Source: Bifidobacterium imperatoris (GTDB lineage Bacteria > Actinomycetota > Actinomycetes > Actinomycetales > Bifidobacteriaceae). Taken from it: a stretch of 64,000 bases of DNA. Positions 58,183 to 64,000 of the stretch are shown piece by piece (within the stretch, counting starts at the first letter, position 1; the number at the start of each line of letters is the position of its first letter). Both the position numbers and the translations under genes were made by a program. Under the pieces are notes generated by a model. It was not told the origin of the DNA, made no database searches, and worked only from the letters and a program-made list of their open reading frames with translations. The stretch covers positions 3,574 through 67,573 of the forward strand of contig NZ_NMWV01000002.1 in NCBI RefSeq assembly GCF_002860405.1, written 5' to 3'.

Positions 58183-58977
58183 CTATCGATTCAACAGTTC
58201 GTGCGCAAGCGCGGCGATACGTTCGGATGGGTCGGAATTGGCAAGGTCCACACTGCCACGTGCATCTTCCGGGGCCAGTTTGCCCAAGGATTCAAGCACC
58301 ACGCCCAGATGCCGCACGGTACCTTCATTGCCGTCGATGATGGCTGCGCGCTCAGGCAGCAGTTCACGGAAATAGTCACGGTAGAACACAAAATGCGTGC
58401 AACCCAGCACCACGGAATCAATACGGTTCAGATCATATTGATCAAAATACCGGTGCAGCGTATCCATTACCAGCTGATGATTGCCAAGCTGACCGGATTC
58501 CACGATTTCCACCAAATCAGGGCAAGGCTCTTTGTAAATCTCATTATCCGAATCAAAACGCTGCATGAGATTCGCGAATTTCTGCTCGCGCAAAGTCAGG
58601 GGAGTGGCGGCCACAATTACACGTTGCGGAATATGATGCGGGTCGGAGGGTACGTCGCCTCGATCGCACGCCACTTTCAACGCCGGTTCCATGCCGATGA
58701 TTGGAATGTCGTAATGTTCACGCAGGTCGTTGACAGCTGCGGAAGTGGCGGTATTGCAAGCGATTACCACTGCTTTGACGCCTTGGTGTACAAAGCGCTC
58801 AACTATTGCAAAGCTCAGCGCCTTGACCTGCTCGGGTGTCTTAGTGCCATACGGGGCGTTGGCTGAATCACCGAAATACAGCACATGCTCGGCTGGCATG
58901 TCCTTGGCGATTTGCCGGGCCACAGATACGCCACCAAGACCGGAATCGAACACGCCAATTGGAGCCGACGAACTCAT
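58183..58977 (-). CDS. murI: Glutamate racemase
   Basis: 264 residues. Makes D-glutamate for peptidoglycan. The two catalytic cysteines lie in A-C-N-T-A-T and G-C-T-H-F; F-D-S-G-L-G-G at the N-terminus and [11 protein letters not shown] are conserved. It is divergent from dapF across 51 bp, which pairs two cell-wall/lysine precursor genes behind one short control region. Confidence 0.95.
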   Translation of the reverse strand: MSSSAPIGVFDSGLGGVSVARQIAKDMPAEHVLYFGDSANAPYGTKTPEQVKALSFAIVERFVHQGVKAVVIACNTATSAAVNDLREHYDIPIIGMEPALKVACDRGDVPSDPHHIPQRVIVAATPLTLREQKFANLMQRFDSDNEIYKEPCPDLVEIVESGQLGNHQLVMDTLHRYFDQYDLNRIDSVVLGCTHFVFYRDYFRELLPERAAIIDGNEGTVRHLGVVLESLGKLAPEDARGSVDLANSDPSERIAALAHELLNR

Positions 58978-59028
58978 GCCTGAATCCTTCCTGTCATTGT
59001 GTCGATTACTAGAGTACTCTTACAAGGC

Positions 59029-59922
59029 ATGAGCCTTCCGAAACAAGTAACCAAAGCACATGGTACCGGCAATGATTTCGTTGTATACCTTGACCGCTCC
59101 GGCAAGTATGAGCCCACCGCGGAAGAAGTGCGTTTCCTGTGCGATCGGCATTTCGGCATTGGAGCCGATGGCCTGATTCGCCTGACCCGTCCAGATTTCG
59201 TCTCCGATTTGAATGATGACCAGATAGCGCAAATGCTTGCAGGCGGCGCGCGCTGGTTCATGGATTACCGCAATGCTGATGGTTCGTTGGCTGAGATGTG
59301 CGGTAACGGCACGCGAGCCATCACGCTGTTTGCTCAGCGAGAAGGTGTTGCCGACTCCACCGAACCGTTCCGTCTGGGTACTCGCGCAGGTGTGAAGATT
59401 TTGACGCCCAAAGGCAATATGAAGCCGTATGGCGCGGATGTCTTCCAGGTGGAAATGGGCGCATGGAGGATTGGCGAACTGGATGCGTACGAGGTAACGA
59501 TTCCCAGCACTGCCGGTTCCGCACGCGGCACTTTCGTGGACATGGGCAATCCGCATGTTGTGGCGGTGATTGAGGATGCGTTCGCTTCGCTGCCGGTAGT
59601 TGAAGAGCTCGATTTGGTGACCAAGCCAGTGGTGGCTCCGGAAATCGAATCCGACCAGAACGTGGAATTCGTACGCGTTGACGATATTGATGAGGCCGCT
59701 GGCACTGGCGAAGCCACTATGCGCGTCAATGAACGCGGCTGTGGTGAAACACTGTCCTGCGGCACCGGTTTGTGTGCTACCGGCATTGTGCTTCGAGCCA
59801 AGACCGGCATCGATCATTGGGATATCACGGTGCGCGGCGGTACTTTGCGCGTGGATGTAACCGACGAGGATGTGAAGCTCACGGGTGCCGCTACCCTTGT
59901 GGCCGATATCACGCTGCTGTAG
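59029..59922 (+). CDS. dapF: Diaminopimelate epimerase
   Basis: 297 residues. Interconverts LL- and meso-diaminopimelate in lysine synthesis. Both catalytic cysteines are present: M-C-G-N-G-T-R-A and S-C-G-T-G-L-C-A. H-G-T-G-N-D-F-V at the N-terminus is conserved. ATG 59029 has only AAGG one base away; the transcript may be nearly leaderless, with TACTCT 8 bases before the ATG as a possible -10. Confidence 0.95.
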   Translation: MSLPKQVTKAHGTGNDFVVYLDRSGKYEPTAEEVRFLCDRHFGIGADGLIRLTRPDFVSDLNDDQIAQMLAGGARWFMDYRNADGSLAEMCGNGTRAITLFAQREGVADSTEPFRLGTRAGVKILTPKGNMKPYGADVFQVEMGAWRIGELDAYEVTIPSTAGSARGTFVDMGNPHVVAVIEDAFASLPVVEELDLVTKPVVAPEIESDQNVEFVRVDDIDEAAGTGEATMRVNERGCGETLSCGTGLCATGIVLRAKTGIDHWDITVRGGTLRVDVTDEDVKLTGAATLVADITLL

Positions 59923-59939
59923 TCATAGGATAATAAGGT

Positions 59940-59973
59940 ATTTGGCTCCCTGTGCAAAAGAGGGGAACCAAAT
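59940..59973. terminator. Hairpin between convergent dapF and VKOR-family gene
   Basis: ATTTGG-C-TCCC (59940-59950) pairs with GGGGAACCAAAT (59962-59973), with one mismatch. It lies between converging genes. The GGCTCCC core links it to the repeats at 21784-21879. Confidence 0.6.
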
Positions 59974-60025
59974 CACTCCTGCCGGCTGAGGGAAGCCAGA
60001 AAAGTGCGTGCTTGTTTGCCGTCTG

Positions 60026-60715
60026 TTATGCGGCAAACAGCGCGGCACCTTCAGTCACAAATATCAATGTCACAATGGCCACAATCCACAGCACATCAAT
60101 CATCAAGTCGAAATTCAGACGATAGTACTTATTAAGCCCAGCCGGCACGCTGTCGGTGACTTTACTGTGCGGTAGTTCCTGCACGGCCACTGTTGCATGA
60201 CTCAACGCCATGAACTGAATGGTTGTGGAGAACATCAGCGTCAAGCACCACGGGCACAATGCATGAATCACGAACAGCGACTGGGTGCTGAGCCAGTACG
60301 AGTATGCAAGTGCGGCAAGTCCGCCCAGCCAAGTGCAGGTGGCGAACCAGCGTGGCACGCGTACTCGGGCGAGACCAATTACTGCAATCGTGATGAACAC
60401 TGATTCGGCGGCAATGCCGAAGAACGCATTCGGATAGCTCAGGCCGCCGAACTTCACGATTTCCGCTTGCCAGGATTGTGCCACGGTAGTGCAGGAGATG
60501 ACGGCGTTCACATCGCAGCCGAGCTGTGCTTCAGGATGGCGAGCCAGCTGCAAGGTTTCCGCGGACAGAATAAACGAGGTGCCGAGCGCCACTACTGAGG
60601 CGATCAGCATGATGAGATACGTCCATGTGGCGCTGTGTCGCCATCCTGTCAGCGGTGTTGGCGCGATGCCGCTGACAGAGTTAGTGTTCTGTTTGCTTTC
60701 AGTGTTGCGAGCCAT
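60026..60715 (-). CDS. Vitamin K epoxide reductase (VKOR) family protein
   Basis: 229 residues with four to five transmembrane helices. The active-site C-P-W-C lies near the fourth helix, and the loop cysteine pair C-D-V-N-A-V-I-S-C is in the first external loop, with a conserved Ser/Trp region between. In Actinobacteria VKOR re-oxidises DsbA-like proteins to form disulphides outside the membrane. No DsbA-like partner is adjacent. AAGGGGA lies 4 bases before ATG 60715. Confidence 0.92.
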   Translation of the reverse strand: MARNTESKQNTNSVSGIAPTPLTGWRHSATWTYLIMLIASVVALGTSFILSAETLQLARHPEAQLGCDVNAVISCTTVAQSWQAEIVKFGGLSYPNAFFGIAAESVFITIAVIGLARVRVPRWFATCTWLGGLAALAYSYWLSTQSLFVIHALCPWCLTLMFSTTIQFMALSHATVAVQELPHSKVTDSVPAGLNKYYRLNFDLMIDVLWIVAIVTLIFVTEGAALFAA

Positions 60716-60927
60716 GATTCCCCTTACCGTTCGATTGTGTTCTACCATAGCCGCGCCCCTCGCCGTCTCTTGGAGGCATTGAAGCGGTTGACTGAACAGT
60801 GAGGGTGCTGGGAGGGATTACTCGGGATGGTTGAGAGAAGCGCGGCAATGATTCCAGTGCTGTGAGTATTCGTTGCTGCGGTTTGTTCTGCTCTGTTTGG
60901 CGTAGACATGCCGAATATGCGGTTACG

Positions 60928-61821
60928 ATGGAACGTATGACTGGATATGAGATGCCTGTGGCCCCGCCGAAAACCGGCTGGGACATTCATTGCCACACCG
61001 TGTTTTCCGATGGTACGGAAACACCGGCCGTTCTTGCTGCACAATGCAAGGCACAGGGGCTGAAGGGCGTCGCTATTTCCGATCATGATACGACGGCCGG
61101 ATGGCTTGATGCTGAAGCTGGCGCGCGCGAAGTGGGATTGCCTCTGCTGCGTGGCACGGAAATCACGGCTACGGATCAGGGTGTTTCGGTGCATATGCTC
61201 GGCTATCAGTATGACCCGAAGAATTCGCGCATTGTTGAGTTGTTCGCTTCCACTCGTGAGGCTCGTCTGCGCCGTACGCAGCGGATGGTGGAGCTTATGT
61301 CTCATGATTATCCGATTTCTTGGGAATCGGTGTTGGCGCAGGTGAAAGAGGGAAGTAAGACCACCATCGGGCGGCCGCATATCGCTGACGCATTGGTGAG
61401 CGCCGGCGTATATGAGAATCGTTCCGAGGCCTTTGCCGATGCGGTCAACTCCTCATCCAAGTACTATATTCCAACACCTTCGCCCACCACGCATGACGTG
61501 GTGGCGGCCATCAAAGAGGCCGGTGGCGTGATTGTAGTGGCGCATGCCGCGGATTTGAGTCGCAATCGCCGGCTGCTGTCTGACGAGCAGATTGCATCAC
61601 TGGTTGATGAAGGTCTGGATGGTTTGGAAGTGTGGCATCGGGGTAATCCTCCGGAGCAGCGTGAGCGTTTGCTCGGACTGTGCAGTCGTTTTCATTTGCT
61701 TGTTACCGGTGGTTCGGACTGGCACGGCAAGGGTAAGCCGAATCTGCTGGGGGAGAATCTCACCGATGAGGCGACCGTGGCGGAAATCGTAAGCCGCGGT
61801 GTGCTGCCGCTGTATCGGTAG
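60928..61821 (+). CDS. PHP-domain phosphoesterase (3',5'-nucleoside bisphosphatase-like)
   Basis: 297 residues. Metal ligands of the PHP fold are visible: D-I-H-C-H-T near residue 19, S-D-H-D-T, E in R-G-T-E-I, H in V-H-M-L-G-Y, and the final G-G-S-D-W-H-G. It resembles YciV/RNase AM, which removes phosphates from pAp or trims short RNAs 5' to 3'. Start choice is uncertain: ATGs at 60928, 60937 and 60952 all lack clear ribosome sites. It is divergent from the VKOR-family gene. Confidence 0.88.
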   Translation: MERMTGYEMPVAPPKTGWDIHCHTVFSDGTETPAVLAAQCKAQGLKGVAISDHDTTAGWLDAEAGAREVGLPLLRGTEITATDQGVSVHMLGYQYDPKNSRIVELFASTREARLRRTQRMVELMSHDYPISWESVLAQVKEGSKTTIGRPHIADALVSAGVYENRSEAFADAVNSSSKYYIPTPSPTTHDVVAAIKEAGGVIVVAHAADLSRNRRLLSDEQIASLVDEGLDGLEVWHRGNPPEQRERLLGLCSRFHLLVTGGSDWHGKGKPNLLGENLTDEATVAEIVSRGVLPLYR

Positions 61822-61895
61822 GTCTACAAGCGGGGCTGGCTTATCGGTCCGATTTATTGAAAAATCGCGATGGTAGTCGTGGCGTGTCGTAGAGT

Positions 61896-61951
61896 TTGAC
61901 ATTTTGGTACACGGGTGTATCATCAGTGGTATTGGTACACAGTTGTACCAA
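61896..61951 (+). promoter_or_regulatory. Promoter with two palindromic operators before sugar ABC operon
   Basis: TTGACA (61896-61901) and TATCAT (61918-61923) with a 16-bp spacer form a strong promoter. Operator 1, TTGGTACACGGGTGTATCAT (61904-61923), covers the spacer and -10. Operator 2, TTGGTACACAGTTGTACCAA (61932-61951), is a perfect palindrome over the start region. The centres are 28 bp apart. A LacI- or GntR-type sugar repressor is the likely binder; its gene is not in the window upstream. Confidence 0.8.
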
Positions 61952-61989
61952 AGAAACATCCCGAACAATGGGGTAGGAGGAGAATCATC

Positions 61990-63342
61990 ATGCGCAACAC
62001 AAAGAAGGTCATCGCGGCAACGGCAGCAGTCGTCATCCTCGTCGGCCTCGCAGCGTGCGGCAACGGCAGCGGCGACAGCAACGCCAACAAGGGCGATGCC
62101 GATAAGGCCGAACTGGTGTTCTGGGGCTGGGATTCCGGCAATTCCATGAAAGACATTATCGCCAAGTTTGAGAAGGCCAACCCTGGTATCACCGTGAAGT
62201 TCAACAACACCGGTACTGCCGAGAAGACCTCCACCGCGCTTTCCAACGCCATCGCAGCCGGCAACGGCGCTCCGGATGTCGTGATGCTCGAAGACCCGAC
62301 CGTCACCCAGTTCGCAGTCACTGACGGCCTCGTGGACCTGAGTGAATTTGGCGCGGACAAGCTTGCCGACGACTTTGCAGCCGGCCCGTGGAACAAGCTT
62401 CAGTACAACAGCAAGCCGTACGCACTGCCGATTGATTCCGGCCCGGAAATGTTCTTCTACAACAAGGCCGTGTTCGACAAGGCCGGTGTGGACGGCGAAT
62501 CCATCAAGACCTGGGACGACTACTACGAGGCGGCCAAGAAGATTCGCGCCACCGGGGCCTACATCACCAACCTGGCCGGCACCTCCAACGACTACCAGCC
62601 ATTCACCGCACAGATCTGGCAGGCCGGTGCTCAGCCTTGGAAGGTTGATGGCGAGAAGATCACCATCAACATGACCAAGGACGAGGGCATGCAGCGCTAC
62701 ATCAAGTTCGTCCAGAAGCTCATCGACGAAGACCTCGTAGACACCAAGACCCCGAACTGGTCCGACGATTGGAACCGCGAGCTCAACGACGGCACCATCG
62801 CATCCCTGACCATCGGCGCTTGGATGCCGATCAACCTGATGACCGGTGCTCCCGACCAGGCTGGCAACTGGCGCGTCGCCCAACTGCCGCAGTGGGAGGA
62901 AGGCCAGGAAGTCTCCGCCGAAGACGGTGGTTCAGCGCTCGCCGTGGTCAAGCTCTCCAAGAACCAGGCCGCAGCCTACAAGTTCGTCGAGTACATGACC
63001 CACGGTGATGGCGCTCAGGTCATGGCCGACACCGGTACCTTCCCATCCCTGAAGAAGATTCTCACCTCCGACTCCTTCACCGATCCGACCACCGAAGCCA
63101 ACAAGAAGACCAACGACTACTTCGGCGGCCAGAACGTGAACGAAGTGCTCTCCGAGGCGGCACAGCGCCCGACTGAGAAGTTCCAGTACCTGCCGTACAA
63201 CCCGTTCGCCCAGTCCTCTTATGGCGACGAGGTTTCCAAGGCCTACACCGGTGACATCACCCTGGAACAGGCGCTCGAAAACTACGGTAAGAAGCTGGCC
63301 GAGCAGGGCGAGCAGCAGGGCTACACCGTCACCGTCAAGTAA
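61990..63342 (+). CDS. Sugar ABC transporter substrate-binding lipoprotein
   Basis: 450 residues. Signal peptide with lipobox L-A-A-C (Cys23), then a type I/MalE-like binding fold: L-V-F-W-G-W-D-S-G at the start, A-A-G-N-G-A-P-D-V-V-M-L-E-D and L-P-I-D-S-G-P-E-M-F-F-Y-N in the middle. These are typical of family 1 oligosaccharide binders in bifidobacteria. GGAGGAG lies 7 bases before ATG 61990. It is the first gene of an operon with a MalF-type permease. The sugar cannot be named. Confidence 0.94.
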   Translation: MRNTKKVIAATAAVVILVGLAACGNGSGDSNANKGDADKAELVFWGWDSGNSMKDIIAKFEKANPGITVKFNNTGTAEKTSTALSNAIAAGNGAPDVVMLEDPTVTQFAVTDGLVDLSEFGADKLADDFAAGPWNKLQYNSKPYALPIDSGPEMFFYNKAVFDKAGVDGESIKTWDDYYEAAKKIRATGAYITNLAGTSNDYQPFTAQIWQAGAQPWKVDGEKITINMTKDEGMQRYIKFVQKLIDEDLVDTKTPNWSDDWNRELNDGTIASLTIGAWMPINLMTGAPDQAGNWRVAQLPQWEEGQEVSAEDGGSALAVVKLSKNQAAAYKFVEYMTHGDGAQVMADTGTFPSLKKILTSDSFTDPTTEANKKTNDYFGGQNVNEVLSEAAQRPTEKFQYLPYNPFAQSSYGDEVSKAYTGDITLEQALENYGKKLAEQGEQQGYTVTVK

Positions 63343-63371
63343 GATCACGCCGGCACAAGCCGGGTAGCTAG

Positions 63372-63405
63372 GAGCGGGGATACACCCCAGTATCCCCGCT
63401 CTTTT
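63372..63405 (+). terminator. Intra-operon hairpin between binding protein and permease
   Basis: GAGCGGGGATAC (63372-63383) pairs perfectly with 63390-63401 around ACCCCA, followed by TTTT. It lies 30 bp after the binding-protein stop. It probably lets only part of the transcripts continue, which keeps binding protein in excess over permease. Confidence 0.85.
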
Positions 63406-63438
63406 CGTGCCCGGAAGGCTGATGGAAAGAGAAAAGCA

Positions 63439-64000
63439 ATGACACAACCAATAGGCGTGAGCCCGGAAATGGCGGGGGCACATATGCCCCAAGCACGAAT
63501 CAACAAGCATAAGGCGGATTGGCGTGGATGGAAGTTCATGTGGCCGTTCGCAGTGGTGTTCATCTTCGTGTTCATCATCCCGATTTGCTATGCCATTTAC
63601 ATCAGCTTCTTCAAGAAGCAGATGATTGGCGGCACTAAGTTCGTGGGGCTTGAGAACTACCAGCGTCTGCTTGTCGACCAGCAGTTCTGGAGCTCGGTCG
63701 GTCGCGTGGCAATCTTCACCATTTTCCAGGTGCCGGTTATGCTCTTCCTCGCGGCAGCTATGGCATTGGCATTGGATTCGATGAAGCTGCACGGCACGAA
63801 ATTCTTCCGCATCTCCACCTTCCTGCCTTACGCAGTGCCCGCCGTGGTCTCCACGTTAATCTGGGGCTTCGTATACGGCGCCAAGTACGGCCTGGTCGGC
63901 TCCTTCAACAGCTTCTTCGGCACCCATATCGATGTGTTGAGCTCAGACGTGTTGCTTGCCGCCATCGCAAACATCAACACCTGGGAGTTCACCGGTTACA
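63439..64000 (+). CDS. Sugar ABC permease (MalF/UgpA type), cut by window end
   Basis: The first 187 codons of a MalF-like permease, open to the last base. After a hydrophilic 30-residue start come a transmembrane helix with P-F-A-V-V-F-I-F-V-F-I-I-P, the F-V-G-L-E-N-Y segment and helices beginning V-G-R-V-A-I-F-T-I-F. The coupling loop lies beyond the window. GGAAAGAGAAAAG precedes the ATG at 63439. Partner permease and ATPase are expected downstream. Confidence 0.92.
   Translation, partial: MTQPIGVSPEMAGAHMPQARINKHKADWRGWKFMWPFAVVFIFVFIIPICYAIYISFFKKQMIGGTKFVGLENYQRLLVDQQFWSSVGRVAIFTIFQVPVMLFLAAAMALALDSMKLHGTKFFRISTFLPYAVPAVVSTLIWGFVYGAKYGLVGSFNSFFGTHIDVLSSDVLLAAIANINTWEFTGY

Overview
The window looks like a chromosomal segment of a Bifidobacterium (Actinobacteria). 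Supporting this are the moderately high GC coding style, the nusB-carA-carB-pyrF-gmk order, an HPr without the regulatory serine, a membrane-anchored GH3 beta-glucosidase, an IS30 element and many sugar and amino-acid ABC genes. I cannot name the species from sequence alone. No rRNA, tRNA or CRISPR array was seen.

Layout. 1-6500: a GntR/UTRA regulator (cut by the window edge), then one operon holding a complete beta-glucoside PTS: EIIC, EIIB, EIIA, a GH1 6-phospho-beta-glucosidase, HPr and enzyme I. A promoter with a palindrome at its start site precedes it. 6800-15800: efflux pumps, an HxlR-controlled SDR/flavodoxin-like reductase pair, an IS30 copy that has split a GNAT gene with a 3-bp duplication, an aldo/keto reductase and a cupin. 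15800-21700: a domain-permuted, membrane-anchored GH3 enzyme downstream of an AgrC/AgrA-type two-component pair, then an acetyltransferase. 21900-30730: a LysR regulator, an OmpR-type two-component pair whose response regulator is frameshifted, a DHA2 exporter with a TetR regulator, and a MacB/FtsX-type ABC transporter.

30770-32250 is the most unusual block. An AbiEi-like/DUF559-like nuclease gene, AT-richer than its neighbours, sits between two nearly identical direct copies of a double-palindrome repeat of about 110 bp. Two perfect DnaA boxes lie 40 bp apart just upstream of its start codon. A third, diverged copy of the repeat lies at 15109.

32440-46740 is mostly housekeeping: L,D-transpeptidase, EF-P, NusB, CarA, CarB, a PyrF homologue lacking two of four catalytic residues, Gmk, a small unknown gene whose start codon lies inside a hairpin, an exonuclease, a Pro/Gln-rich membrane protein, a TetM-like GTPase and an esterase. 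46990-55860 is a sulphur amino-acid region: two polar amino-acid ABC systems (one with an in-frame amber codon in a permease) around two transsulfuration-family PLP enzymes and a glutaredoxin-like protein. 56080-61820 holds an SPFH protein, a 21-bp alternating repeat array, a patatin-like protein, MurI, DapF, a VKOR-family protein and a PHP phosphoesterase. 61890-64000 begins a sugar ABC operon behind a strong promoter with two palindromic operators; the permease is cut by the window end.
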